From an uncultured Oscillospiraceae bacterium (GTDB lineage Bacteria; Bacillota; Clostridia; Oscillospirales; Oscillospiraceae), in assembly GCA_934645175.1 (NCBI GenBank), contig CAKUDE010000006.1, forward strand, positions 11,280 to 75,279: a DNA stretch of 64,000 bases, given 5' to 3'. Under the pieces are notes generated by a model that was given only the letters and a program-made list of their open reading frames with translations, was not told the origin of the DNA and ran no database searches. A program made the translations under genes and the position numbers. Numbering within the stretch: the first letter of the stretch is position 1; each line of letters starts with the position of its first letter. Below are positions 25,744 through 35,732 of this stretch, one piece after another.

Positions 25744-28163
25744 TTGCTCAGATACCAGATCTTTTCCGCGTATTCCTCGACGGCGCGGTCCGCCGAGAAA
25801 ATTCCGGCTTTCGCGATATTGATGAGCGACATTTTTCCGAAGATCTCCGGTTTTTCATAGGTCTCGGACACGACACGCTGAACGCGCGCATAATCCGCAA
25901 AGTCCGCTACGGTCATATAAGCGTCGGCGACACCGAAGCGATTGGTCAGGAGTGAATCAACAATGTCGTCATACCGCTGGCCAAGCACACCGGAGGTAAG
26001 CATTTTGAGCACCTCTTCCAGCTCCGGCGTAAGGAATTTCTGCGGATCATAGCCCTGCTTCCAAAGCGTCTCAACTTCTCCCGCCTTCAGGCCGAACAGG
26101 AAGATGTTCTCGTCGCCGACCTGCTCATGAATTTCAACATTCGCGCCGTCGAGCGTACCAACGGTCACGGCGCCGTTGATCATCAGCTTCATATTGCCTG
26201 TACCGGAGGCTTCCTTGCCGGCTACGGAAATCTGCTCGGAGATGTCCGCCGCAGGGATGATGATCTCTGCAAGCGAGACTTTATAGTCCTCGATAAACAC
26301 CACCTTGAGCTTGTCGCGCACCTGCGGGTCGGAATTGACCAGCTTCGATACCGCCACGATCAGGCTGATGGTCTGCTTGGCTCGGATATAGCCCGCGGAA
26401 GCCTTTGCCGCAAAAATGAAAGTACGCGGTACAAAGGGCGCGGTAGGATTGGCCTTGATTTGGTTGTAAAGATACAGAACATGGAGGATATTCAGGAGCT
26501 GGCGCTTGTACTCATGCAGGCGCTTGATCTGAATGTCGAAAATCGAGTCCGGATCTACACGCACGCCGTTGCGGTCGGCGATGAGGGCGGCCAGACGCTG
26601 CTTGTTGCTGCGCTTGATGCACTGAAGCCGCTCACGCACCTCGTTGTCGTCCTGATATTTCAGCAGTCCTTCGAGAGCGCGCGCATCACGCAGGAAGTCC
26701 GAACCGATCAGCTCACCGAGATACTCCGTCAGAAGCGGGTTTGACTGACACAGCCAACGACGGTAGGCAATGCCGTTTGTCACGTTCAGGAAGCGGTCAG
26801 GCCGGAGCGCGCAGTAGTCGCGGAAAATGCCGTCGCGCAAGATCTGTGTGTGCAGCTTTGATACGCCGTTGACCTTGTGGCACGCCGCAAGGCAGAGATT
26901 TGCCATGCGCACCTCGTTGTCGGCGATCACCGCCATATAGTTGATCTTGCCCCAGTCATTCGGGTAAGCGCGACACAGCGACTCGATCAACCGACGGTTG
27001 ATCTCGCAGCAGACGGAATAAACGCGCGGCAAAAGCTCACGGAACAGATCGACGTTCCAACGTTCCAGCGCCTCAGACATGACGGTATGGTTCGTATAGG
27101 ACAGCGTGCGGCAGGTGATGTCCCATGCCTCGTCCCAGCCGTAATCGTGCTCATCGATCAGAAGCCGCATCAGCTCCGGTACGCAAAGCGCCGGATGCGT
27201 ATCGTTGATGTGGATCGCGACCTTTTCCGGCAGGTTATCGAAGGTATGGTAACGCTTGAAGTGTTTTTTCAGAATCGCCTGAAGCGATGCCGAAACAAGC
27301 AGATACTGCTGACGCAGGCGCAGGCGCTTGCCTTGAATATGGTCATCCGCCGGGTAGAGCACCTTGGAGATCGTCTCTGCCATGGCATTCTGCTCCAGCG
27401 CGCGCACATAGTCGCCGCGGGAGAAGGCAGCCATATCAAAGCTCTGGGGAAGCTTGGCACTCCACAGCACCAAACGATTGGCAGCCCCGGTATCATAACC
27501 GGAGATAAACATATCGTGCGGCACAGCCGTGACCGCCTGATACCCCACCTGCGCAACGCGGAAACGTCCGTTATCCATCCATTCGCGCAGCTCGCCGCCA
27601 AATCGAACCTCCACGGCATCGTCTTCGCGCGTGCGCAGCCAAACATCTCCCATTTCCAGCCAGTTGTCGGGGAACTCCATCTGCCAGCCGTCGACGATCT
27701 TCTGACGGAAGATACCGAACTCGTAGCGGATGGAGCAGCCGGTCACGCTGTAACCCAGGCCGGTTGCAGCGTCCATATAGCACGAGGCCAGACGGCCGAG
27801 GCCGCCATTTCCGAGGCCGGCATCCGGCTCCATCTCATAGAGCTTTTCGATGTCGATACCGAGCTTTGCCAGTCCTTCGCGGCATTCCTGTTCCAGACCG
27901 AGATTAAAGAGGTTGTTATGCAGGCTGGTTCCGACGAGGAACTCCATCGACATATAGTAAACCTCTTTTTTCTCCTCCTGCGCATTTTTCTGTAAAAAAG
28001 CGCTGTTTTTCTCCGTCAGAAGCTCACGCAGAACGCCGCACAGCGCGCGGTAGATCTGTCGCTCGGTCGCTTCTTCAAGCGTGCAGCCAAAGCTGCGATA
28101 TAGGGAATCTGCCAGCGCATCCATGATACCCTTTTGCGCCGGTTTCATTTCTTTTTTCTTCAT
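25740..28163 (-). CDS. glgP: Glycogen/alpha-glucan phosphorylase
   Basis: An 807-residue GT35 phosphorylase that releases glucose-1-phosphate from alpha-1,4-glucan ends. The N-terminal EVYYMSMEFLVG and DAGLGNGGLGRLASCYMDA blocks and the pyridoxal-phosphate site EASGTGNMKLMINGAVT (with the binding Lys) are all present. The start at 28163 follows GAGAGGAG. It lies directly downstream of glgA in the glycogen operon, so synthesis and breakdown enzymes share one transcript. Confidence 0.97.
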   Translation of the reverse strand: MKKKEMKPAQKGIMDALADSLYRSFGCTLEEATERQIYRALCGVLRELLTEKNSAFLQKNAQEEKKEVYYMSMEFLVGTSLHNNLFNLGLEQECREGLAKLGIDIEKLYEMEPDAGLGNGGLGRLASCYMDAATGLGYSVTGCSIRYEFGIFRQKIVDGWQMEFPDNWLEMGDVWLRTREDDAVEVRFGGELREWMDNGRFRVAQVGYQAVTAVPHDMFISGYDTGAANRLVLWSAKLPQSFDMAAFSRGDYVRALEQNAMAETISKVLYPADDHIQGKRLRLRQQYLLVSASLQAILKKHFKRYHTFDNLPEKVAIHINDTHPALCVPELMRLLIDEHDYGWDEAWDITCRTLSYTNHTVMSEALERWNVDLFRELLPRVYSVCCEINRRLIESLCRAYPNDWGKINYMAVIADNEVRMANLCLAACHKVNGVSKLHTQILRDGIFRDYCALRPDRFLNVTNGIAYRRWLCQSNPLLTEYLGELIGSDFLRDARALEGLLKYQDDNEVRERLQCIKRSNKQRLAALIADRNGVRVDPDSIFDIQIKRLHEYKRQLLNILHVLYLYNQIKANPTAPFVPRTFIFAAKASAGYIRAKQTISLIVAVSKLVNSDPQVRDKLKVVFIEDYKVSLAEIIIPAADISEQISVAGKEASGTGNMKLMINGAVTVGTLDGANVEIHEQVGDENIFLFGLKAGEVETLWKQGYDPQKFLTPELEEVLKMLTSGVLGQRYDDIVDSLLTNRFGVADAYMTVADFADYARVQRVVSETYEKPEIFGKMSLINIAKAGIFSADRAVEEYAEKIWYLSK

Positions 28164-28181
28164 GGGAACTCCTCTCAAGAA

Positions 28182-29612
28182 TCAACACTGTAAAAGCTGC
28201 CCGTACAGCCGCATATATTCCGCCGCAGGCTTATGCCAGCTTACGTCAAGCAGCATATCATGGCCGATCAATCGCCGCCACGCCGCGCGGTCGCCGTAAT
28301 ACAAACCCGTAGCGCGGTCAATGGCGCCCAGAAAATCATCGGCATTGTAGCTCTGGAAGGTAAAACCGGAGCCCCTCCCCGTCGTGGGATCATAAGGCTC
28401 TACGGTATCCTTCAGGCCTCCCGTCGCCGAGACGACGGGAATTGTACCGTAGTGCATGGCAATCAGTTGTGAAAGCCCGCAGGGCTCCGAACGCGAGGGC
28501 ATCAGATAGATGTCCGCCCCCGCATAAACCCGTGAGGCAAGCTGCGCGTCGAAGCGCAGACACACCGCAACCTTTCCGGGATGCTGCGCAGCCAACGCGC
28601 CAAGTGCATATTCATACTGTCGCTCGCCGGTGCCGACAATTACAAGCTGTATATCACGCTCCGCCAGCCGGTTGGCATTGTAGCACAGAAGATCGATGCC
28701 CTTGTGCCCGGCCAGGCGCGAGACCATCGCCAGAATCGGCGCATCCGTATCCTGCCATAAACCAAGCTCTTCACGCAGCGCGGTCTTATTTTCGGCTTTT
28801 CCGTGCGGATTCTCCGCGCTGTAGTTGCACACAAGCGCAGGGTCTGTCGCAGGATTGAACACATTGGTGTCGATACCGTTGGTGATGCCGCACAGCCAGG
28901 TATCGCGAAGGACGTACTCCAATCTGTGCGCAAAATAAGGATAACGAAGCTCCTCCGCGTAGCTGCGCGAAACGGTCGTCACAACATCGGCCAAAGCGAT
29001 GGCGGACTTCATGAGGTTTACGGCGCCGTCAAAACTCATCGTCTGCCGGAAGCGTTCCGGCAATCCGAGCGTATGGTCAAAGAACGCGGCATCCGCCCAG
29101 CCCTGATACTCTATGTTGTGGATGGTAAACACGGTCTTTGTCTGCGGAGACCAGTCGGCATAAAATGCGCGGTAGTCGGCAACGGCAGCCGCCGCCTGCC
29201 AATCGTGACAGTGCAGAATATCCGGCTTGAAATCAAGGAAATACATGGCCGCCAGCGCCGCCTTACAGTAATAGGCAAAGCGTTCGCCGTCATCAAACTC
29301 CCCGTAGACCGCACCGCGGGCGCCGAAGTAATAGTCGTTGTCGATAAAGTAGAGCTCCACGCCGTCCGTGCAAACCTTCCGGCGGAAAATGCCGACATAG
29401 CTCTCACGCCACGCAAGGCGGATGTGGAACGAACCGAGAAACTCCGTTTCGACGCGCGGATCGGTCTTGATGCGTTTATAATACGGCAAAAATAGGCATA
29501 CGCGATTCCCCTGCTGCCGGGCCAGCTCCGCCGGCAACGCCTGAATCACATCGCCGAGGCCGCCGGTTTTGACATAGGGCGCAGCCTCGGAAGCAAGCAT
29601 GGCAATGTTCAT
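28182..29612 (-). CDS. glgA: Glycogen synthase
   Basis: A 476-residue GT5 starch/glycogen synthase using ADP-glucose. The N-terminal ADP-glucose loop KTGGLGDV is at the expected place, and ILHCHDWQ and a C-terminal PSRSEPCGLSQLIAM motif complete the two Rossmann domains. The ATG at 29612 is the homologous start (NIAMLASEAAP); the longer frame upstream overlaps glgD and is not coding. It overlaps glgD by four bases. Confidence 0.96.
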   Translation of the reverse strand: MNIAMLASEAAPYVKTGGLGDVIQALPAELARQQGNRVCLFLPYYKRIKTDPRVETEFLGSFHIRLAWRESYVGIFRRKVCTDGVELYFIDNDYYFGARGAVYGEFDDGERFAYYCKAALAAMYFLDFKPDILHCHDWQAAAAVADYRAFYADWSPQTKTVFTIHNIEYQGWADAAFFDHTLGLPERFRQTMSFDGAVNLMKSAIALADVVTTVSRSYAEELRYPYFAHRLEYVLRDTWLCGITNGIDTNVFNPATDPALVCNYSAENPHGKAENKTALREELGLWQDTDAPILAMVSRLAGHKGIDLLCYNANRLAERDIQLVIVGTGERQYEYALGALAAQHPGKVAVCLRFDAQLASRVYAGADIYLMPSRSEPCGLSQLIAMHYGTIPVVSATGGLKDTVEPYDPTTGRGSGFTFQSYNADDFLGAIDRATGLYYGDRAAWRRLIGHDMLLDVSWHKPAAEYMRLYGQLLQC

Positions 29613-30724
29613 ACCGTCTCGCCTCGCTTCAGAATCAGCGGGTGCTCCATTGTGCCGCAAAGTCGCGCGCCGGGACGAACCACAACATCCTTGTCCAGAA
29701 TCACGCACTCCAGCTCGGCATTTTTTCCGATACGCGTGCCCTGCATAATGACGCTGTTTTTCACCCTTGCGCCCTCGTGAAGCTGCACGCCGCGGAACAG
29801 AACGGAATGCTCCGCGATCCCTTCAAGCATACAGCCGTCGGCGACGATGCAGTCGTCGATGCTGGAATTCTCGCCGTAGTAGGTCGGCACCTCGTCGCGA
29901 ACCTTGGTATAGATGGTCAGGCCGGTGCCAAACAGTCCGCGACGCACCTCCGGGTCGATCAGTGCAAGGCTGTTGTGATAGAATTCGCGCGTGCTCTCGT
30001 TAAACAGCGCCACGCCGCCAAAACGGTAGGCATTAACCTTCATGCCCTTTTCGGCAAAGCCGTGCATAACAAGATCCCGCTCAAAGTGATAGCGGTTATG
30101 CGCGACGGCCTCGACCGTCTCGCGCATCAGCCGTTCGCGGCTGATAACAAAAATACCCATCGACGCCAGATATTCCGGCCCTGCGCAGTAATCGACGGCA
30201 ATATCGGTCACAATGCCCGACTCGTCCGCACGCAGCGCCATATCCAGCTGCTTGACGCCGTTACAGATGCCCTCTTTGACCGCGACGGTCACATCCGCTC
30301 CGGATTCCACATGACTCTTCAGCACCTCGCGGAAATCGATGGCGCACAGAACCCCGCTGTCCGCCAGAACAACATAGTCCTCGTCCGTCAGTGCAAGGAA
30401 GCTGATGGCGGAGTTGATTGCCTCCAGCTTACCGCGGTAGCTTCCGTTATGCCCCATTGCAAAGGGCGTAAGATATTCCATTCCGGTATCGCCGATGTCG
30501 AGGTCCCACTCCGAGCCGGAGCCTATGTGGTTCATCAGCGACTGGTAATTATACTTTGTAATGATGCCGATGTGACGGATACCGGAATTCGACATATTCG
30601 ACAGCGAAAAGTCGATCTGGCGATAGCGGCCACCGTAAGGCAGCGAAGCCATCGTGCGCTTATTGGTCAGCTCGCCGAGGGAGCTGTCGTAGATATTGGC
30701 AAAAATAATGCCCATCGTTTTCAT
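29609..30724 (-). CDS. glgD: GlgD, regulatory subunit of ADP-glucose pyrophosphorylase
   Basis: A 371-residue GlgC paralogue. It keeps the nucleotidyltransferase and left-handed beta-helix (hexapeptide) folds, but the GGxGxRL nucleotide-binding loop of GlgC is replaced by NIYDSSLGELTN. It is therefore probably non-catalytic. In Firmicutes GlgC and GlgD form a hetero-oligomer in which GlgD raises activity. The start at 30724 follows GGAGGG. It sits directly after glgC, as expected. Confidence 0.93.
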   Translation of the reverse strand: MKTMGIIFANIYDSSLGELTNKRTMASLPYGGRYRQIDFSLSNMSNSGIRHIGIITKYNYQSLMNHIGSGSEWDLDIGDTGMEYLTPFAMGHNGSYRGKLEAINSAISFLALTDEDYVVLADSGVLCAIDFREVLKSHVESGADVTVAVKEGICNGVKQLDMALRADESGIVTDIAVDYCAGPEYLASMGIFVISRERLMRETVEAVAHNRYHFERDLVMHGFAEKGMKVNAYRFGGVALFNESTREFYHNSLALIDPEVRRGLFGTGLTIYTKVRDEVPTYYGENSSIDDCIVADGCMLEGIAEHSVLFRGVQLHEGARVKNSVIMQGTRIGKNAELECVILDKDVVVRPGARLCGTMEHPLILKRGETV

Positions 30725-30742
30725 GGCAGTCACCCTCCTCAT

Positions 30743-31930
30743 TCAAATGACTTCGCCCGGTTTTACCGCGCGGTTTTCCTCGATGATTTTTCCTTTGCCA
30801 ACCACGCTGATCTGCTTTGTTTCACCCTCGGCAAAGCAGCCGCCGATTACGGCTCCGCGTCGGATCCGGCAATCCTCACCGATGATGGCATGGCGGATAA
30901 TTGCGCCTGCCTCGATCACAACGTTCGGCATGATGACGCTGTCTTCCACCAACGCACCCTCGTAGACGGTGCAACCGGTAGAAATCACACTGTGGCGCAC
31001 CGCGCCGTAGATCTCACAGCCCTCGGCGATCAGGCAGTTCACATTTTCCGAGCAGGCGGCAATGAAGCTGGACGGCATGGCATAGTTTCTCGCGTAAATA
31101 CGTTTCCCCATATCGTCGTAGAGGTTAAAGGCGGGTTCCTTGCCGAGAAGATCCATATTGGCCTCCCAGAGTGAACCGATCGTGCCAACATCCTTCCAGT
31201 AGCCCTCAAATGCATAAGCAAAAAGGCGATGGCCGGCCTTCAAAATGGCAGGAATGACGTTCTTGCCGAAGTCATTGTCCGAATTTGGGTCCTCCTCGTC
31301 CATCAGAAGGAACTGCTTAAGCACATTCCACTTGAAGATGTAGATGCCCATGGATGCATTCGTGCTCTTGGGCTTTTTCGGCTTTTCCTCAAACTCATAA
31401 ATGGCGCCGTCCGGGTTGGTATTCATAATGCCGAAGCGGCTGGCCTCCTCGATCGGTACCGTGCGCACGGCGATGGTACAGTCTGCATCATGGCTGACAT
31501 GGTAACGCAGCATCTCGGCATAATCCATTTTGTAGATATGGTCGCCGGAAAGGATCAGCACATTGTCCGGGTCATAGCGCTCAATAAAGGGAATGTTCTG
31601 ATAGATGGCGTTTGCCGTACCCTTATACCACTCCGATTTTTTGCTGCGGGCATACGGCGGCAGAACCTGCGCACCGCCGTGGCTCCGGTTCAGTCGCCAC
31701 GGCTGGCCGTTGCCGATATACTCGTTCAGCTCCAACGGTTGGTATTGCGTCAGGATACCGACGGTATCGATACCGGAATTGACGCAGTTTGACAGCGGAA
31801 AGTCGATGATGCGGTATTTCCCGCCGAAGGGAACGGCGGGCTTTGCGGTGTTTTCGGTCAGAACCATCAGGCGGCTGCCCTGGCCGCCTGCCAGAAGCAT
31901 GGCAACGCAGTGCTTTTTCGGAAAGTTCAT
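30743..31930 (-). CDS. glgC: Glucose-1-phosphate adenylyltransferase
   Basis: A 395-residue ADP-glucose pyrophosphorylase that makes ADP-glucose, the committed step of glycogen synthesis. [11 protein letters not shown] is the nucleotide loop, [19 protein letters not shown] the next conserved block, and [10 protein letters not shown] the metal-binding motif. The C-terminal beta-helix repeats follow. It overlaps the glgB stop and is followed by glgD. Confidence 0.97.
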   Translation of the reverse strand: MNFPKKHCVAMLLAGGQGSRLMVLTENTAKPAVPFGGKYRIIDFPLSNCVNSGIDTVGILTQYQPLELNEYIGNGQPWRLNRSHGGAQVLPPYARSKKSEWYKGTANAIYQNIPFIERYDPDNVLILSGDHIYKMDYAEMLRYHVSHDADCTIAVRTVPIEEASRFGIMNTNPDGAIYEFEEKPKKPKSTNASMGIYIFKWNVLKQFLLMDEEDPNSDNDFGKNVIPAILKAGHRLFAYAFEGYWKDVGTIGSLWEANMDLLGKEPAFNLYDDMGKRIYARNYAMPSSFIAACSENVNCLIAEGCEIYGAVRHSVISTGCTVYEGALVEDSVIMPNVVIEAGAIIRHAIIGEDCRIRRGAVIGGCFAEGETKQISVVGKGKIIEENRAVKPGEVI

Positions 31931-33825
31931 CGTTTTTCCTCCTTATCCCGTGTGTTGATAACGCGCTTATAGAAAACGGCAGACAACGGCGGCAGCGTAA
32001 AGCTTCCGGTATACGGCAGCCCGTGCATCGGCTCGTGCGTAGCGCGAATCTCCGAAAGCGGCGTGCCTTTTCCGCCGTATTTCTCTTCATCACTGTTGAG
32101 CACTGCCTTGTAAACGCCGGGCTTCGGCAGCCCCAGACAGTAGTTTTCCCGTTCGACCGGGCAGAAATTGCAAACAAGGATCAATTCTCTGCCTCGGCGA
32201 TCCATCCGGCGGAATGCAACAACGCTATTATCGCGGTCATCCGCGCTGATCCAGGAAAACCCGTTCCAATCCGTATCGTCGTTCCACAAGCTGCTGTTGG
32301 CGAGGTAAAAATGATTCAGATCGCGTACATAGTCCTTCATCTGGCGGTGACGGTCAAAGTCAAGCAGCATCCAGTCAAGCTGACTGTCAAAGCGCCACTC
32401 GGCAAACTGCGCAAACTCGTTGCCCATAAAGCTGAGCTTTTTTCCCGGATGACCGATCATAAAGCCGTAGAAGGTGCGAAGATTGGCAAACTTATCGTCA
32501 TACTCCCCCGGCATCTTATTGATCAGAGAGCCTTTTCCGTGTACGACCTCGTCATGGGACAGCGGAAGGATAAAGTTTTCGGAATATGCATACGTCATGG
32601 TGAATGTCAGGTTATTGTGACTTCCCTTGCGGAACAGCGGGTCAAGCGACATGTAATGGAGCATATCATTCATCCAGCCCATGTTCCACTTGTACAGGAA
32701 GCCAAGACCGCCGTCATAATCCGGTTTTGTGACCATCGGGAAGGCAGTGGACTCCTCCGCTGCCGTAATGGCGCAGCGACGCGCGGAAAAGAGCGCGCGA
32801 TTTAGCTTGCGCAAAAATGCAATGGCCTCCAGATTTTCCACTCCGCCATAGCGGTTGGGGCGGTATTCCGTCCGACCATAGTTCAAATAAAGCATGGAAG
32901 CGACGGCATCAACACGGATTCCGTCGATGTGATATTGCTCCAGCCAATAGACCGCGTTGGAAATCAGAAAACACTGAACCTCCGGCTTTCCAAGGTCAAA
33001 AATACGCGTCGTCCAGTCTGGATGCTCGTTCATCATCGGATCGGAAAGCTCATAGCAGCAGCTTCCGTCAAACTCGTATAATCCGTACTCATCCTTCGGA
33101 AAATGTGCCGGAACCCAATCAAGAATTACACCGATCCCGGCCTTATGGCACTCATTGACGAAGTGCATCAGCCCCCTCGGATCGCCGTAGCGTGCCGTCG
33201 GCGCATAGTAGCCGGTCACCTGATAGCCCCACGACGGGTCGTAAGGGTACTCCGCCAACGGCATCAGCTCCACATGCGTATAGCCCATATCCGACAGATA
33301 CGGCAACAACTCCCCGGCCAGCTCCTCATAGCTGTAGCAGCTTCCGTCCGGTTTCCGCCTCCACGAACCAAAATGAAGCTCGTAAATATTCATCGGCGCG
33401 TCAAGCGCCTTCCTTTTGGCCATGCGGCGGCGATATTCGGAATCCTTCCATGAGAATCCGGAAAGGTCGCAGACTCGGCTGGAGCTGTCCGGTTGGCGAC
33501 AGCTTTGGAATGCATAGGGATCTGCCTTGTAAACGGTCGTTCCGTCGCAGCGACGAACAAAAAACTTGTAGGCGTCTCCGGGCTTAGCGTAGGCAGAGAA
33601 CGCCTCCCATACACCGTACTCCAGATACTCCATCGGAAGATCTTCCGTATTCCAGAAGTTCCAGTCGCCCGTTACGCTGACCGCCTGAGCGCGAGGCGCC
33701 CATACGCGGAAAACAAAACCCTCGGTTCCGTCGCGCGTCGCGCGGTGGCAGCCTAAAAAGGCATAGCTTCGAATCTCGTCACCGCTCGCAAAGCGGCGGA
33801 GCGAATTGTGTAAATTGATATCCAT
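31927..33825 (-). CDS. glgB: 1,4-alpha-glucan branching enzyme
   Basis: A 632-residue GH13 branching enzyme. An N-terminal CBM48-like domain ([20 protein letters not shown]) precedes the barrel. The catalytic blocks are [15 protein letters not shown] (nucleophile Asp), AEESTAFP (acid Glu) and [12 protein letters not shown] (second Asp). It introduces alpha-1,6 branches into glycogen. The start at 33825 has AAAGGAGG 10 bases upstream; the frame continues to 33891 without a site. First gene of glgB-glgC-glgD-glgA-glgP-GH13. Confidence 0.96.
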   Translation of the reverse strand: MDINLHNSLRRFASGDEIRSYAFLGCHRATRDGTEGFVFRVWAPRAQAVSVTGDWNFWNTEDLPMEYLEYGVWEAFSAYAKPGDAYKFFVRRCDGTTVYKADPYAFQSCRQPDSSSRVCDLSGFSWKDSEYRRRMAKRKALDAPMNIYELHFGSWRRKPDGSCYSYEELAGELLPYLSDMGYTHVELMPLAEYPYDPSWGYQVTGYYAPTARYGDPRGLMHFVNECHKAGIGVILDWVPAHFPKDEYGLYEFDGSCCYELSDPMMNEHPDWTTRIFDLGKPEVQCFLISNAVYWLEQYHIDGIRVDAVASMLYLNYGRTEYRPNRYGGVENLEAIAFLRKLNRALFSARRCAITAAEESTAFPMVTKPDYDGGLGFLYKWNMGWMNDMLHYMSLDPLFRKGSHNNLTFTMTYAYSENFILPLSHDEVVHGKGSLINKMPGEYDDKFANLRTFYGFMIGHPGKKLSFMGNEFAQFAEWRFDSQLDWMLLDFDRHRQMKDYVRDLNHFYLANSSLWNDDTDWNGFSWISADDRDNSVVAFRRMDRRGRELILVCNFCPVERENYCLGLPKPGVYKAVLNSDEEKYGGKGTPLSEIRATHEPMHGLPYTGSFTLPPLSAVFYKRVINTRDKEEKR

Positions 33826-33874
33826 CGGTGCGGCAGCCTCCTTTGCATCGAGACATCCTTGTTTCAACAGGAAT

Positions 33875-33902
33875 ATTATACTACAATGCACAAAAAAATC
33901 AA
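33875..33902 (-). promoter_or_regulatory. Sigma-A promoter of the glycogen operon
   Basis: TTGATT (33897-33902), 16-base spacer, TATAAT (33875-33880) on the minus strand, about 50 bases before the glgB start. Confidence 0.8.
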
Positions 33903-34043
33903 CTGTTTTCGAGGCTTCTTGGGCAAAAGATGCATTTTTTAGAAAGACGGAGTGATTGCGCGATTACGTTTTACGTCTTTTGTTATAATCAGCGAAGACG
34001 CCGGAAAACAATCCTACTAACATTGTAGAATAAAATGTAATAT

Positions 34044-34090
34044 TTACAAAAACACCTCCCGATGCGGTATTGTTTTACCGCATTGGGAGG
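34044..34090 (-). terminator. Strong hairpin with T tract on the minus strand
   Basis: CCTCCCRATGCGGTA stem of 15 bp with a 6-base loop, followed on the minus strand by TGTTTTTGT. It looks like a terminator, yet no minus-strand gene lies upstream of it before capA. Confidence 0.5.
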
Positions 34091-34216
34091 CGCCTTTGCA
34101 AGGAAATGAGCCTGAACAAAAATGACAGCGTACAGATTAAAAACAACAGTCGGTCGGAACGGGCGCAAGCGGAACTGCAGGAACCGTGCAGCCGCTTCGC
34201 CTTGTCCGATGGGAGC

Positions 34217-34275
34217 GGAGGAAGTCGACCCCGGAGAGAGCTCCCTGCTCTCTCCGGGCGATTCCTCCCTTTTTC
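34217..34275 (+). terminator. Long intrinsic terminator upstream of capA
   Basis: GGAGGAA..GTCGA..CCCGGAGAGAG paired with CTCTCTCCGGG..CGA..TTCCTCC, about 20 bp in all, followed by CTTTTTCG on the plus strand. It would end the candidate RNA and insulate capA. Confidence 0.7.
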
Positions 34276-34424
34276 GATTCTCCCGAGAAACCCTGCTCAA
34301 GCATACCAAATCTTCTCAGCGTTGTCCATGTCGTTTTGTGTAATTTTTGTAATCTTACAATTTATATCTGACGGTACGCGTTTATGCGTTTGCTCAACCG
34401 GCGTTCTCACGAGAAAATTAGTTC

Positions 34425-34453
34425 TTGTATCTTCCCTGCTTTTGGTGTAGACT
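34425..34453 (+). promoter_or_regulatory. Probable sigma-A promoter of the capA-like gene
   Basis: TTGTAT (34425-34430), 17-base spacer, TAGACT (34448-34453). Confidence 0.55.
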
Positions 34454-34483
34454 ATAAAGAAGAAGGATTCAATACGGAGGAGA

Positions 34484-35665
34484 ATGATCTTGAAAAAACG
34501 GCTTCGTTTTTACATCCCGCTGCTTTGCGCTCTGCTGCTCTGCGCCTGCACGCCCACTGCCACAAAGCCTTTGACGACAGATTTTCCGGATGAAGAGGCA
34601 CAGATTGTGCGTCTTGCCGCAGTGGGAGATATTTATCTGACAGACGATATGCTCCCCGCTTTCCGTCTGTCTGACGGCGGCTATGATTTTACATCTCTCT
34701 TTTCCGGGACGGTCAATATTTTTGCCGCGGCGGATCTGGTATTCGGAAACTTTGAGGGCACATTTTCCGGTACGCCGTACGGCGAACAAAGCGGAAGCTG
34801 TCCGGACGCAATGGCTGCAGCGCTGCACGCCGCGGGCTTTACCGTCCTTCAGACAGCCAATTCCTATTCAATTCAAAGCGGTATGTCCGGGCTTGAGCGT
34901 ACATTAAGCACATTGCGGGAATCCGGGTTGAAAACCGTCGGTACCTACGCGTCCGAGGCGGAACAGCGTGACCAGCGTGCCGTTCTGCTGGAGAAAAACG
35001 GTATTCGCATTGCGTTTATCGCCTTGACAAAGGGAATGAACGGAATGTCTCTTCCTGCAGGAGAAGAATACCGCGTAGATCGTCTTTATACGGATTACGA
35101 TTCCAGCTACAGCAAGATTGACTACAATCAGCTTGACCGAACGCTCTCCGCAGCCAAGGCACTGCGGCCGGATTTCATTATCGCCGGCCTGCATTGGGGC
35201 AGCGAGAACAACGACACCATCCGCAGCTCCCAGGAAAAAATCGCAGATTATCTGGTTCAAAACGGCGTCGATGTTATCCTTGGTTCCCATTCGCATCGCT
35301 TTTCCAAGGTCGAGCAGCGCAGCGTGACCGTAAACGGGACTCAGAAAAAGGCGGTCATTGCCTACAGTCTCGGCGATTTTACGGCAGTCCGGGAAAACGG
35401 TGTGAATCTCTCTGCGATCTTACAAATTGAACTGCGAAAAAGCCGCGAGACAGGCGTTACGGTAGTCGGTGACGTAAGCTACACGGCTACGGCAGCCGTG
35501 GATCGTGGCGAAGGCGTTCTACCCAGATACCAGATTCTGGACGCCGATGCCGCCGTTGCGCTTTACGAGGGTAACTACTACGATCATGTTACCAAAGAGG
35601 TGTACGACGCTATTGTCAAGCGGCGCCAGACGCTGACAGACTGCTTTGACCGGCACGAGTCGTAG
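34484..35665 (+). CDS. CapA-family lipoprotein (metallophosphoesterase fold)
   Basis: A 393-residue exported lipoprotein. The N-terminus KKRLRFYIPLLCALLLCAC is a lipoprotein signal with Cys22 as the likely lipid anchor. The rest matches the CapA (PgsA) family: AAVGDIYLTDD, FGNFEGTFS, TANSYSIQ, GLHWGSENN and LGSHSHRFSKVE carry the metal-type Asp, Asn and His positions. CapA proteins are linked to poly-gamma-glutamate capsule production, but many Firmicutes carry lone copies of unknown role; no pgsB/C genes are nearby. The second His-type asparagine motif reads ANSYS where ANNH is common, so activity may differ. The start may be ATG at 34484 or TTG at 34490. Confidence 0.8.
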   Translation: MILKKRLRFYIPLLCALLLCACTPTATKPLTTDFPDEEAQIVRLAAVGDIYLTDDMLPAFRLSDGGYDFTSLFSGTVNIFAAADLVFGNFEGTFSGTPYGEQSGSCPDAMAAALHAAGFTVLQTANSYSIQSGMSGLERTLSTLRESGLKTVGTYASEAEQRDQRAVLLEKNGIRIAFIALTKGMNGMSLPAGEEYRVDRLYTDYDSSYSKIDYNQLDRTLSAAKALRPDFIIAGLHWGSENNDTIRSSQEKIADYLVQNGVDVILGSHSHRFSKVEQRSVTVNGTQKKAVIAYSLGDFTAVRENGVNLSAILQIELRKSRETGVTVVGDVSYTATAAVDRGEGVLPRYQILDADAAVALYEGNYYDHVTKEVYDAIVKRRQTLTDCFDRHES

Positions 35666-35686
35666 CCGCTCGTCGGCCCGGAAATA

Positions 35687-35715
35687 AAAAAGGACTTCCT
35701 TTCGGAAGTCCTTTT
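35687..35715. terminator. Bidirectional terminator between capA and the zinc-ribbon gene
   Basis: AAGGACTTCC stem with a 4-base loop; TTTTCC follows on the plus strand and TTTTTTATTT on the minus strand. Confidence 0.85.
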
Positions 35716-35732
35716 CCAAATCAGCAGAAGAA

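Larger units (their letters stand above)
33980..34275 (+). ncRNA. Candidate structured non-coding RNA
   Basis: An extended -10 (TG-T-TATAAT, 33981-33989) could start a plus-strand RNA of about 280 bases. It would contain a 15-bp hairpin at 34053-34090. A long stem at 34154-34209 has CGGA..GGGCG..AAGCGG..CTGCA paired with TGCAG..CCGCTT..CGCC..TCCG. A terminator with about 20 paired bases follows at 34217-34275. I could not assign it to a known RNA family; tmRNA, SRP RNA and RNase P RNA signatures are absent. The 5' end is uncertain because no good -35 is seen. Confidence 0.35.
33903..34483. other. Gene-poor gap between glgB and capA with RNA-like structure
   Basis: About 580 bases with no convincing protein gene. 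Short overlapping frames lack ribosome binding sites and run through hairpins. The interval holds an extended -10 on the plus strand (33984-33989), a 15-bp hairpin (34053-34090), a structured stem plus terminator (34150-34275) and the capA promoter. Confidence 0.6.

Noticed and set aside
34120-34275. tmRNA, SRP RNA, RNase P RNA or 6S RNA
   Set aside because: No CCA-type 3' end with a tag frame, no GGAAGGAAGCAGCC-type loop, no GAAAGTCCGG block, and the first stem is too short for a 6S rod.
33989-34450. Several overlapping open frames of 60-126 codons on both strands in the glgB-capA gap
   Set aside because: They lack ribosome binding sites, cross strong hairpins and give low-complexity arginine- and serine-rich products; the region fits RNA structure better.
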